From an uncultured Fibrobacter sp. (lineage in GTDB: Bacteria; Fibrobacterota; Fibrobacteria; Fibrobacterales; Fibrobacteraceae): a stretch of DNA of 53,198 nucleotides. The stretch is from contig CAMIWK010000003.1 of the NCBI GenBank assembly GCA_946402415.1, positions 1 to 53,198 of the forward strand, in the 5' to 3' direction. The translations under genes and the position numbers were made by a program. This document shows positions 1 to 9,060 of this stretch, one piece after another. How positions within the stretch are numbered: the first letter of the stretch is position 1; each line of letters starts with the position of its first letter. The notes under the pieces were generated by a model. The model saw only the letters and a list, made by a program, of their open reading frames with translations. It was not told the DNA's origin and ran no database searches.

Positions 1-746
1 GTAAAGATGTTTTCGCCCCGCAAGAGTCGGGTCACCACCACGCCGCTAGAAATCAGGTCGGGGATTTCTTTCAGCATGATTCCGTACAGGTTCTGGTTAT
101 CTACCGTAAGGCTGCAAGATTCAATTTCCTTGCTGGTGGCGGCGATTTCGTCGGCATAGTCGGTTGCCGCCTTGGCGGGGTCCTGCCGGAACACGAGCCG
201 AACGAGCAGCATTACGAGAATGATCCCGATGACGCCGAAGGGGTAGGCCACCGCATACCCGATTCCTGTCAGGGATGTATCCACGCCGGCGGCGGCAAAT
301 GCGGAATTGGCGGCTCCCAACGAGGGCGTGTTGGTCACAGCACCGCAGAGCATGCCGATAAGCACGGGCACGTTGTCGTGCATGCTGGTAAAGAAGTAAA
401 GGCAGAGGGTCACGATAACGCCCAGCAGCACAATCCCCACAGAAAGAATGTTCAGCACCAGCCCGTGCCTACGGATGGAATCCATGAAGCCTGGGCCCAC
501 CTGCATGCCGATGGTATAGACGAACAGGATGAGGCCGAATTCTTGGATGAAGTGGAGCACATTTCCTTCAACGCGGAGCCCCAGGTGCCCAAGCAAAATG
601 CCCACGAACAGGGCACCTGCACCGCCAAGGCTAATCCCCTTGACCTTGATTTTTCCGACCATGAGGCCGACTGCCGCCGTGAGGGCAATCGCCACAACTT
701 GTTGCCCTACCGAGGGCTGGGTGAATAGATTGATAAGCCAAGTCAT
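1..746 (-). CDS. Partial YidE/AspT-like membrane transporter (N-terminal part; runs off the window start)
   Basis: Minus-strand reading from ATG at 746 gives MTWLINLFTQPSVGQQVVAIALTAAVGLMVGKIKVKGISLGGAGALFVGILLGHLGL...CGAVTNTPSLGAAN, typical of the AspT/YidE/YbjL duplication domain. No stop before position 1. Confidence 0.75.
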   Translation of the reverse strand, partial: MTWLINLFTQPSVGQQVVAIALTAAVGLMVGKIKVKGISLGGAGALFVGILLGHLGLRVEGNVLHFIQEFGLILFVYTIGMQVGPGFMDSIRRHGLVLNILSVGIVLLGVIVTLCLYFFTSMHDNVPVLIGMLCGAVTNTPSLGAANSAFAAAGVDTSLTGIGYAVAYPFGVIGIILVMLLVRLVFRQDPAKAATDYADEIAATSKEIESCSLTVDNQNLYGIMLKEIPDLISSGVVVTRLLRGENIF

Positions 747-837
747 AGGGGTTTGAGGGCGGCACTTCGTGCCTGTGAGGGGTGAGGTGTCAAAAACTTA
801 AAAATAGCAACTGGGAACTAGTCACGAAGGGCCACCA

Positions 838-1404
838 CTATTTCTTGATGCAACGGACAGAGGCGAAAATGTTCTTGTTGAAGTGTTCGTAGGCGATTCC
901 GGAGTCGGTAATGCGGACAAGGTAAGCCCTGGAATCGTCATAGCTGTCGCTTGTCCAGAAGCTAGCGCTTACGCCCTTGTCGGCGAAGTTTCCGTCGTAG
1001 TACTTGAATCCGGCGAAGATGGCGTTAAAACCGTTGGCGTTTTTGAGTGCGGCGGGTTCGCTTGTGTCGAAGGCCGCCTTGAAATCTTCTACGGTGGGGA
1101 GTGTCCAACCTGTGGGGCATACGTTACCCGATGCGGAGGCGAAAGTGTACAGGCGTCCGTCCGTATTGCAGTTGTCGTGGTTGTTGGCGTAGCACACGCT
1201 TGAATCCGGAGTAAACACGTCCAGGTTTTCGGCCATCCAGGTCTTTCCGCCCAGAGTTGCGGTCTTGTAGGTCTTTTCGGGGCAGGCGAGGGTGTGGCCG
1301 TTCTCGTTGTAGGTGCAGTCCCGGTTGTCGTTGCAGGCGGTAAAGACAACGGCGGTGAATGCGGCGAGGGCTGTGGTGGCAAGTGTTTTAAGAACCGATT
1401 TCAT
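838..1404 (-). CDS. FISUMP-domain lipoprotein
   Basis: Lipoprotein signal (AAFTAVVFTAC), then KTATLGGKTWMAENLDV...CYANNHDNCNTDGRLYTFASA...CPTGWTLPTVEDF, the Fibrobacter major paralogous domain pattern. Confidence 0.85.
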   Translation of the reverse strand: MKSVLKTLATTALAAFTAVVFTACNDNRDCTYNENGHTLACPEKTYKTATLGGKTWMAENLDVFTPDSSVCYANNHDNCNTDGRLYTFASASGNVCPTGWTLPTVEDFKAAFDTSEPAALKNANGFNAIFAGFKYYDGNFADKGVSASFWTSDSYDDSRAYLVRITDSGIAYEHFNKNIFASVRCIKK

Positions 1405-1520
1405 GAGAACTCCTTTTGAAGGTGGCCCTTAGGGATTTTTTGTTTTCGGTGACAAAGATAAAACATGATTTTGATATTGACTAATAAATATTTTTTTCAT
1501 TTTTAATCACTTTTTTTGAT

Positions 1521-1537
1521 GATTTTTTTCAAAAATC
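1521..1537. promoter_or_regulatory. Candidate LysR-type operator palindrome GATTTTTttcAAAAATC
   Basis: Inverted repeat with T-N11-A character in the divergent intergenic region between the FISUMP gene and the LysR gene. Confidence 0.4.
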
Positions 1538-1613
1538 CCTGTTTTACCCTTCTGTATCCTGATTTTATTGTTTATATTTGTGTTATAAAAATTTTTGATG
1601 AATTGGAGTTTTT

Positions 1614-2501
1614 ATGGAACTGACCCATATCAAGTATTTTCTGGAAGTGGCACGTACCGAACACGTGACCCAGAGCGCCAAGAACCTGTGCATTGTGCAG
1701 CCTGCGCTGACTCATGCCATCCACAAGCTAGAAGACGAACTGGGGGTCAAGCTTTTCAAGTCCAGCGGCCGTAACATCAAGCTTACCGAAGCGGGAGACT
1801 ACTTCTACAAAAAGGTGAAGCCCCTTTACGAAGACATCGAGGCCCTGCCCGCCCGCCTTCGCGCCAAGTCCGACAAGCAGGCCATTACCGTGAGCCTCAA
1901 GGTCCTGGCGGCTTCTTCCTTTGTGACCAATGCGGTTATCCAGTACAAGAAAGACGCTCCGGCGCTCCGTTTTTATCTGGTGCAGAAAGAGGAATCGTCC
2001 CTGTACGACATTTCCATCCAGACTTTCGCCAACTACCGCCCGCAGGAAAATCCCGACGAAGAGGTTTTTGTCTGTTCCGAGAACATCTACCTCGCCGTTC
2101 CTAATACGGCGGAATACAAGAAGCGCGACAGCATCTCGCTGCATGAACTGGGCGACACTAACTTTATCGGCCTTTACGGTTCCAAGCAGCTCCACACCAT
2201 CTGCGAAGATTACTGCAACCGTATAGGTTTCCAGGCCCACCTGATTTTCGAGAGCGACAACGCCCTTATGGTCAAGGACGCCATCGCGGGCGGCCTGGGC
2301 GTGGGATTCTGGCCCGAGTTCTCTTGGGGCAAGGTGGACAACCGCAGAATCAAGCTCCTGAAGATTACCGATATCGAATTCAAGCGCGATATCGTGGTGA
2401 CGCTCCTCCGCGGCAAGCAGGACAATTCCCACATCGAAGGGTTCTACAAGTTCCTGGTAAACCAGCTGAAGCGTTCTGCCGGCCGCAAGAAAGAGCAGTA
2501 A
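1614..2501 (+). CDS. LysR-family transcriptional regulator
   Basis: N-terminal HTH MELTHIKYFLEVARTEHVTQSAKNLCIVQPALTHAIHKLEDELGVKLFKSSGRNIKLTEAG; GGAG upstream of ATG. Confidence 0.95.
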   Translation: MELTHIKYFLEVARTEHVTQSAKNLCIVQPALTHAIHKLEDELGVKLFKSSGRNIKLTEAGDYFYKKVKPLYEDIEALPARLRAKSDKQAITVSLKVLAASSFVTNAVIQYKKDAPALRFYLVQKEESSLYDISIQTFANYRPQENPDEEVFVCSENIYLAVPNTAEYKKRDSISLHELGDTNFIGLYGSKQLHTICEDYCNRIGFQAHLIFESDNALMVKDAIAGGLGVGFWPEFSWGKVDNRRIKLLKITDIEFKRDIVVTLLRGKQDNSHIEGFYKFLVNQLKRSAGRKKEQ

Positions 2502-2519
2502 TAGCTATCTTTGGCAGCC

Positions 2520-3716
2520 ATGGAAAACAACTCGACAGATTGTGTGGCAAAGCCAACTGCCTCCAAGCCGAACTACTTTCCGGCTATTGACGGGCTTAGG
2601 CTCTTGGCCAGCGTGAACATCGTGATGCTCCACCTGGGCAGTTCCAGTGCACTGAATTATATGCAGGACTGCAAGTGGCTCATGCCCATTATCAGCGCTC
2701 CTGCCTTTGCGGCGGGCATCTTCTACGTGTTTGCGGGATTCTTGTTTGCAAGCAAGTTCAGCGATCCGGAACGGCGAATTCCCGTGATTCCCTTCATGTT
2801 CGCCCGCATCGCGAAACTCTACCGTCTGCATTTTTTCATGACGCTCTTGATGTTCGTGGTGCTGGTGTTCAAGTTCAGCGGCTACACCCACCTGCCCGCG
2901 TTTTCTGAAATTGGCGACTGTGCTGCGGCGGGTCTTGCCAAGATGACCCACCCCTGGCGAAGCCTGTTTTTGCACCTTTCACTCACCTGGTCCATTGTAC
3001 CGGATCTGGGCATGAAACTGAATGAGCCCTCTTGGTCACTGACTAGCTTTTTCATGTGCTATGCCATTACGCCTTGGTTCAGCCGCTGGCTTTTCCGCCA
3101 GAACTACCGCACGCTTTGGGTTCTGTTCGGCACGTTGTTCATTCCGGGGATTCTGTGGGCGGTTTTCTTTGGTGCTTCCGACAATCTGTGGTTCAGCGGT
3201 TACGAGGCCAAGTACCGTTTCTTCCATATTTTCGCTCCGGTCCGTATTTTCGAATACCTGTTCGGCATGGTGCTTTTCCGGCTCTATAACGAAGGTGGTT
3301 TTGACTTTCTCAAGAAGAAGTTCGTGAGTGGCATTGCCCAGGCGGTAATCCTTGCCGCCATATACGGTAGCCTATTCCTGCTTCGGCCCGAATGGAACCC
3401 CGGCGTGAACTACTTCTTCCATCACAGCCTGCCCATTCTGCTTTATGGGTTGTTCCTGCTTTCGCTCCTGAGCGGCAAGGGATTTGCGGCCAGGTTCTTC
3501 TGCATTCCGCTGGTCCGCAAGGTGGGCCGCGCTAGCTTCTACCCCTACCTGATCCACTTGCCGATTATTACCATCGCCTGGGGCGTCTGCAACCTGAACA
3601 AACCCTTGAATACCCTGATTCTGATGGTCTTTATCTATACTATCAGCACGCTATATATGGAATTCAAGACCTGGCGTCGCAAGCGTGCGAAGGTCAAAAA
3701 GGCAACTGCGTCCTGA
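2520..3716 (+). CDS. Acyltransferase 3 family membrane protein
   Basis: YFPAIDGLRLLASVNIVMLHLG plus multiple TM segments. ATG at 2520 preferred to the TTG at 2511. Confidence 0.85.
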   Translation: MENNSTDCVAKPTASKPNYFPAIDGLRLLASVNIVMLHLGSSSALNYMQDCKWLMPIISAPAFAAGIFYVFAGFLFASKFSDPERRIPVIPFMFARIAKLYRLHFFMTLLMFVVLVFKFSGYTHLPAFSEIGDCAAAGLAKMTHPWRSLFLHLSLTWSIVPDLGMKLNEPSWSLTSFFMCYAITPWFSRWLFRQNYRTLWVLFGTLFIPGILWAVFFGASDNLWFSGYEAKYRFFHIFAPVRIFEYLFGMVLFRLYNEGGFDFLKKKFVSGIAQAVILAAIYGSLFLLRPEWNPGVNYFFHHSLPILLYGLFLLSLLSGKGFAARFFCIPLVRKVGRASFYPYLIHLPIITIAWGVCNLNKPLNTLILMVFIYTISTLYMEFKTWRRKRAKVKKATAS

Positions 3717-3841
3717 ATCCTTCTTTCACCATCATCCTGAGGCAATCTCGAGCCGGTGTCATCCTGAATGGCGTTAGCCATGAAGGATCTAGGCCCGAAT
3801 ATTGTTTTTTTCACCCGTAAAATTGTATATTATTCGGCGAA

Positions 3842-4945
3842 ATGGATATCGGTTCGTTACATTTTCAGAATCCCGAGGCCTTCTGGCTGTTCGTTCTTGT
3901 TCCTGTCCTTGTAGCCTTATACGTCTATCGCCAGCAGCGTCGCAAGAGCACCATCAAGTTCCCGGCCTTGGCCATAGCCAAGAAGGCCTCGCCCAGCCAT
4001 CGGGTGCGTATGCGCCACATTGTGCCGGCACTCCGCCTTGCCGCTCTTTGCTGCTTTATTGTGGCTCTCGCCCGCCCTCAGAATGCTACCGAGGTGGAAT
4101 ACACCAACACCGACGGCGTGGATATAATGCTGGTGCTAGACGTTTCGGGTTCCATGGGTACGCTAGATATGCTGACCCGCACGGAGCAGGCGAAGCTTGG
4201 CGTCTTGAATGCAGAGCGGATTCTCAAGTCTGGCGATTACTGGAAATACAGTCGCATGGGTTATGCCCAGCAGGTCATAGCGGAGTTTATTCAGAAACGC
4301 CATAGCGACCGTATAGGCCTGTCTGCATTTGGCGCCCGTGCGGTAACCCAGTGCCCATTAACGCTAGATTACGGTTCCCTTCTGGAAATTCTCGGGGCTA
4401 CCGATGACTTGGCTCGTGATTCTATTATGGGGAGCCGTACCGCTATCGGTGATGGTCTCATGAACGCCCTTGCCCGTCTCCAGAAATCCGAGGCGAAGTC
4501 CCGGGTAGTGGTTCTGCTGACCGATGGTAAAGACAACGCCAGCGTCATCTCTCCGGTACGTGCCGCCGAGGTGGCTCAGTCTTTGGGCGTAAAGGTCTAT
4601 ACGGTGGGTGTGGGCAAGCGCAAGGGAAAAATCCTGAGTTTCCAGCAAAATCCCTGGACTGGCGAAATCTCTTGGGGCGAGCGGGACATTACTCCTGAAG
4701 AGGGCATTGATGAGAACACCCTCAAGGCCGTTGCCCAGAAGACCGGTGGCAAGTTCTACCGGGCCGAGAACAAGGAACAGCTGGAAGAAATTTACTCCGA
4801 AATCGACCAGCTGGAAAAGTCTGAAATCGAGACGGTGGCCTACGCCCGCTATGCCGAAAAATTCTACCCCTGGCTCTTAATCGGGGCGGTTCTTATTCTG
4901 TTGGAATTGATTCTCGCGAATACGCGTTTTGTGCGTATCCCCTAG
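3842..4945 (+). CDS. BatA-like VWA-domain membrane protein
   Basis: N-terminal TMs, MIDAS-like LVLDVSGSMG, LLTDGKDN, C-terminal TM. Confidence 0.85.
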   Translation: MDIGSLHFQNPEAFWLFVLVPVLVALYVYRQQRRKSTIKFPALAIAKKASPSHRVRMRHIVPALRLAALCCFIVALARPQNATEVEYTNTDGVDIMLVLDVSGSMGTLDMLTRTEQAKLGVLNAERILKSGDYWKYSRMGYAQQVIAEFIQKRHSDRIGLSAFGARAVTQCPLTLDYGSLLEILGATDDLARDSIMGSRTAIGDGLMNALARLQKSEAKSRVVVLLTDGKDNASVISPVRAAEVAQSLGVKVYTVGVGKRKGKILSFQQNPWTGEISWGERDITPEEGIDENTLKAVAQKTGGKFYRAENKEQLEEIYSEIDQLEKSEIETVAYARYAEKFYPWLLIGAVLILLELILANTRFVRIP

Positions 4946-4955
4946 CCTTAAATCT

Positions 4956-6077
4956 CTAGCCCTTAACTCCGGGCTTGTAGCAGTTCTTGGCGCTTTCATC
5001 AATCAGTTCATCCACCGTTCTTGTGGTGGACATTCCGAATTCAGACCAGTAAATAGAGAATGTAATGGGCCAAGAGCCTTGGGCCAGTTCTGCGCTTGTG
5101 GCGCTTGTGGCTATCAGCCTGTTCATTAGGGTTTCCAATTCAGAAAGGCTTGAGCATTCGGTAACGATAGCGAAAGAGGACTTGTCCAGATGGGCGATAA
5201 AGGAGCCGCGATTGATGCATTGCTGACGCAGGAATGTGGCCATTTTCTGGAGGGCTTCCATAGCGGCATCTTTCCCGTGTTTTTTCCGCATAGCCTTGAA
5301 GTTGTCGATTTCAACCTTGACAAAGAACAGTCTCTTTGCCGGATTTTGTCTTTGCGTAATGTTTTCCAGGTACGAGCCGAGCTTGTTGGTGTTGTTGAGT
5401 CCGGTTACGGAGTTGGACGTGATTCGGCGTTCCTTGTAAAAACAGAATATGACAAGGGTGACGACAACGAAAGTGGGTGAGGTAATGGGCATCTCGTAAT
5501 ACTTTGCCTGCAAGATGAGCGATAGCAGCGGGAGCGCCATTATAAAGCTGATAAGGTACAGTTTTTGCCGGAAAAATCGGTTGGTACATTTGCGGGCTTT
5601 GCTGAGACAAATCAGTGAGGCAGAAACAATGTACAGGATTGTCAGTACGTTCAGCAATACCCATACGAGGGGTTTCATTTCCAGTGGTTCAACGGAAATA
5701 TTTGAGAATGTGTCTACAATGGCGATTACGCTGACAATGATGCTGGGCAGAATGATGGGGGTGAACCACTTACGAAGATTGTAGGCGCTTACGGATGTGG
5801 TGAAAAATACTGCAAGGAACCAGGAACATCCCATACAAATGCAGGTGATGATTTTAAGGCAGTTGATAATCTTGATTGCAGGAATGTTTGCGGAGGGAAT
5901 GAAGCCTCCCGCGGAATTGAGGATGCAGAACAGGATGGAAAAATCCACAAGCCGGCGGAACGCACTGATAGCCCTGTCTTGGATGGCGTACTCCGAAATG
6001 CCGAATCGCATTACTGCAAGTACGGCAACACTAATGATGTCAATCTCGAGTATGAAGGGGTTGAAATCCATAATCAC
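4956..6077 (-). CDS. Multi-TM membrane protein with degenerate GGDEF-like domain
   Basis: About 6-7 hydrophobic segments, then SVTGLNNTNKLGSYL...VKVEIDNFKAMRKKHGKDAAMEALQKMATFLRQQ...FIAHLDKSSFAIV, the GGDEF fold pattern with the signature replaced by LDKSSF. Confidence 0.75.
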   Translation of the reverse strand: MIMDFNPFILEIDIISVAVLAVMRFGISEYAIQDRAISAFRRLVDFSILFCILNSAGGFIPSANIPAIKIINCLKIITCICMGCSWFLAVFFTTSVSAYNLRKWFTPIILPSIIVSVIAIVDTFSNISVEPLEMKPLVWVLLNVLTILYIVSASLICLSKARKCTNRFFRQKLYLISFIMALPLLSLILQAKYYEMPITSPTFVVVTLVIFCFYKERRITSNSVTGLNNTNKLGSYLENITQRQNPAKRLFFVKVEIDNFKAMRKKHGKDAAMEALQKMATFLRQQCINRGSFIAHLDKSSFAIVTECSSLSELETLMNRLIATSATSAELAQGSWPITFSIYWSEFGMSTTRTVDELIDESAKNCYKPGVKG

Positions 6078-6214
6078 CTCTCATAAGTAAAATATATCTT
6101 TTTCCTAACAAAAACATCATTATTTGTAAATAAAAATTTAATTTCGCGGAAATTATGGTAAAAAAAGCGAAAAATAGGGAGAAATAGCCCGTTTTTTGTA
6201 TATTCTGGGGTGTC

Positions 6215-6230
6215 GCGGGGCGTGCCCCGC
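6215..6230 (+). other. Perfect hairpin GCGGGG-CGTG-CCCCGC in 5' leader of the second VWA gene
   Basis: 6-bp GC stem about 11 nt downstream of a TATATT hexamer (6199-6204). Confidence 0.45.
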
Positions 6231-6256
6231 AGGTTTGCTATTTCTGGAGTCTGTCC

Positions 6257-7285
6257 ATGCGCTTTGCGGAACCGAGCTTTTTGTGGGGGCTTTTCACCCT
6301 GCCTTTGTTCGCTCTTCTGTTCTACTATGCTTTTTACCGTCGTAAGAAGCTGGCGGAGCGTTTTGTGTCCCTTTCCATGTTGCCCAAGCTCGCCACCAGC
6401 GTGTCCCCTTGGCGTAGGCTTGCCAAGGTGCTCCTACTCTTGCTTGCCATCGCATTCTTGTTTGTTGCGCTGGCGAGACCCCAGTGGGGCCACAAGATGG
6501 AACATGTGGAACGTCGTGGCTTGGATCTGGTTCTTCTGCAGGATGTTTCCCTTTCTATGCTGGCCGAAGATATCAAGCCCAACCGCCTAATCCGCAGCCG
6601 TCACGAAATTTCATCGTTTCTGGAATCTCTTAGCGGAGATCGTGTAGGACTGGTGGCTTTCAGTGGCGAGGCCCAGGTGATGGTACCCCTGACGTTAGAC
6701 TATGGTACCGTACAGATGATGCTTCGGGAGATGGAGCCGGGCTGGCTTATGCCGGGCACCAATCTGGAAAAGGCTATCCGCAAGGGAATGGACCTGTTCC
6801 GGAATTCCGGCGGGGCGGGCAAGTATTCGGTGATGGTCTTGATGAGCGACGGCGAGGAACTGGAAGATGCTGCCGTCAATGCCGCAAAAGAAGCCGCCGA
6901 AATGGGAATCCGCATCTATACGGTGGGTATCGGCTCCCGCGAAGGAGTGCCAATTCCCGTCAAGACAAAGAATGGCGAGGTGGCCTACAAGAAGGATATA
7001 CAGGGCAACATCGTGACCACGCGTCTTGAAGATGGCACCCTGCAAGAAATCGCCAGTGTCACGGGAGGCCTGTATTTTTACGCCAGCCCCGGCGAGTTCC
7101 AGCTGCAGAAGGTGCTTACAGAAATTGCCTCCCTGGAAAAGAAGGACCAGGCCAGCGACCGTTTCGAAAACTACCAGGATAGATACCAGCTGTTTCTGGG
7201 GATTGCGGCGCTGTTGTTCCTGATAGAGGCGGTGGTGTCTGAGCGCGGACGGCGTCGCAAGCAAGTGGCCGGCCGTTTCAGCTGA
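6257..7285 (+). CDS. BatB-like VWA-domain membrane protein
   Basis: LALARPQWGHKMEHVERRGLDLVLLQDVSLSMLAEDIKPNRL...LMSDGEELED...C-terminal TM; typical Bat aerotolerance family. Confidence 0.85.
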   Translation: MRFAEPSFLWGLFTLPLFALLFYYAFYRRKKLAERFVSLSMLPKLATSVSPWRRLAKVLLLLLAIAFLFVALARPQWGHKMEHVERRGLDLVLLQDVSLSMLAEDIKPNRLIRSRHEISSFLESLSGDRVGLVAFSGEAQVMVPLTLDYGTVQMMLREMEPGWLMPGTNLEKAIRKGMDLFRNSGGAGKYSVMVLMSDGEELEDAAVNAAKEAAEMGIRIYTVGIGSREGVPIPVKTKNGEVAYKKDIQGNIVTTRLEDGTLQEIASVTGGLYFYASPGEFQLQKVLTEIASLEKKDQASDRFENYQDRYQLFLGIAALLFLIEAVVSERGRRRKQVAGRFS

Positions 7286-7303
7286 GTCCCTGTACGCAGA
7301 GTA

Positions 7304-7391
7304 CAAAAAAAGCCTTTCGGGTGGGTATGTCTCTCTTGGAGACGGGCGGCGCTCCATGGGAGGCCGAATAAAGATCCACCGGAAAGGCTAT
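7304..7391 (-). ncRNA. Candidate structured small RNA (three-way junction ending in a U-tract)
   Basis: Outer stem 7311-7324/7376-7389 (14 bp, one mismatch), hairpin 7329-7343 (GTCTC/GAGAC), hairpin 7347-7366 (8 bp, one bulge), T7 after the stem on the minus strand (7311-7305), and TATATT (7403-7398) upstream on the same strand. Confidence 0.6.
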
Positions 7392-7485
7392 GAGTACAAT
7401 ATACAATCAAAAAGCGCGCTAAACCAAATATTTTTGAAAAACCTTAGTCCAATTTGGAATGGGGGTTTAGCTATATTGTCTATTA

Positions 7486-9042
7486 ATGAAGAAGATTGAC
7501 GTGAAAATAGCTTCGCTGTTTGTTGGTTGTCTTATTTTAGCGACAATTCAGGCCTGTTCTGGTGCTCCGGCTCCTGCTACGGAAAATGCTGCAGTGGCTA
7601 CCGCTTCAAAGGATTCGGCTACTGTTTCAGCCGCGTCGGTCCCGTCGTCGCCAGCACCAGACATTCCCGCAAGCTACAAGGATATCCAGTTTCCGGAATA
7701 CAAGTACGTGGCGCCCTATCCCAAGGACTACAGGGTTGAAATTGCCGATGGTATTGTGGGTTATATCGTGAGTGACCGTCGCCTGCCTTTGGTGAACTTC
7801 ACGGTATATTTCGAGAATCCCAGGGTTCCGGCGTCGATCAAGGACGAGGCTGCCTTTGAAATGCTTGGTTCTATGCTTAGGCGTGGTGGCGGTGGTGGGT
7901 TTTCCCCTACGGTTCTGGAAGATTCCCTGGAGTTCATCAGCGCCGGTGTAGGTTCTGCCGCCGGTATCTGGACGGCTTCTTTCGATATCGATTGCCTGAG
8001 TAAGGATTTTGTCTCTGTGCTGGACTTGACCAAGAAGGTGTTGCTTGCGCCTACTTTTGACAAGGATCAGCTTGAAATAGTCAAGACCAAGTCGGCCACT
8101 TCTTACGAGCAGCGTTATGATACGCCAGCCAAGGTGCTTTCGGCTCTGCGTGCCAAGGTGAACTATGCTCCCAATAATCGCTTGTGGGATGCTACCGGAG
8201 ATGAATACAAGAAGGTTACCGAGGCTGACCTGAAGCGGCTCGCACGGGGCGTGTTCCAGTCCAAGCGGGTCATCTTTGCCTTGTCGGGTGATGTAGACCG
8301 GGATTCCTCGGTGCAACTTCTGAAGGATTTTTTTGCCGAGTGGAGGTCGGACACTTCCGCTGTTTCTCTCAAGCCTGCAGACTCCGCCTTCGTGGCGCCG
8401 GAACCTCTTGCCTACCTGCGCAAGCCAGGGACCTACGTGGTGGACAAGGATATTACGCAGGCGAACATTGCCATCAACCAGCCTTTCGTGAAGCGGCCCC
8501 ATCCGGATTACTACCCGGCGGCAGTGGCAAGCTTTATCCTGGGTGGCGGAAGCTTTACCAGTCGCCTCATGAACCGCGTGCGCAGCGATGAAGGCCTTGC
8601 CTACAGCGTTTACAGTACGGTTGGGAATGACTACCGTGATACTGCCATGACCACCATCGCCTTGCAGACCAAGGTGGAGTCCGTAGATTTTGCCCTGAAG
8701 CTCATTTTTGAAGAAGTGGAAAAACTTGCCAAGGAAGGACCTTCGGCAGAGGAACTTGAACAGGCCAAAAAGGCTCTGATTGAAAGCCTGCCCAGCCTAT
8801 TTGATTCCCCCTCGGCAACGGCCACCATCTTTGCTAAGGGTGAACTTCTGGGAAAGACCTACGACCATTATCTGGATTACGTGAAAGAGATAAACGCCGT
8901 CACTGCCGACCAGGTAAAGGCTATGATAGCGAAGTACTTTGCACGGGACAAGATGACCATCTCTATTGTGGGCCCTGTGTCAAAATTCGATGCCCTGAAA
9001 CCCTTTACCATAATTCCGCAGGATAGTCTGGATTTCAGGTAG
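7486..9042 (+). CDS. M16-family (insulinase-like) peptidase lipoprotein, probably non-catalytic
   Basis: Lipobox IQAC; M16 architecture (...NFTVYFENPRVPASIKDEAAFEMLGSMLRRGG..., C-terminal LGGGSFTSRLMNRVRSDEGLAYSV). HxxEH not found at the expected position. Confidence 0.8.
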   Translation: MKKIDVKIASLFVGCLILATIQACSGAPAPATENAAVATASKDSATVSAASVPSSPAPDIPASYKDIQFPEYKYVAPYPKDYRVEIADGIVGYIVSDRRLPLVNFTVYFENPRVPASIKDEAAFEMLGSMLRRGGGGGFSPTVLEDSLEFISAGVGSAAGIWTASFDIDCLSKDFVSVLDLTKKVLLAPTFDKDQLEIVKTKSATSYEQRYDTPAKVLSALRAKVNYAPNNRLWDATGDEYKKVTEADLKRLARGVFQSKRVIFALSGDVDRDSSVQLLKDFFAEWRSDTSAVSLKPADSAFVAPEPLAYLRKPGTYVVDKDITQANIAINQPFVKRPHPDYYPAAVASFILGGGSFTSRLMNRVRSDEGLAYSVYSTVGNDYRDTAMTTIALQTKVESVDFALKLIFEEVEKLAKEGPSAEELEQAKKALIESLPSLFDSPSATATIFAKGELLGKTYDHYLDYVKEINAVTADQVKAMIAKYFARDKMTISIVGPVSKFDALKPFTIIPQDSLDFR

Positions 9043-9060
9043 CAGGCAAAGGTTTTTGTT

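Noticed and set aside
378-728. Plus-strand 116-aa ORF and overlapping short ORFs
   Set aside because: Antisense to the YidE/AspT-like transporter; low-complexity His/Glu-rich translation without a domain.
1728-2432. 234-aa minus-strand ORF antisense to LysR
   Set aside because: Shadow ORF; the LysR frame is clearly the coding one.
7304-7391. 4.5S/SRP RNA, 6S RNA or tmRNA as identity of the structured element
   Set aside because: Conserved SRP tip (GGUCAGG...GGAAGCAGCC), the 6S open bubble and the tmRNA tag were not found; left as an unassigned sRNA candidate.
7627-8502. 291-aa minus-strand ORF antisense to the M16-like gene
   Set aside because: No family features; the plus frame has clear M16 architecture and a lipoprotein signal.
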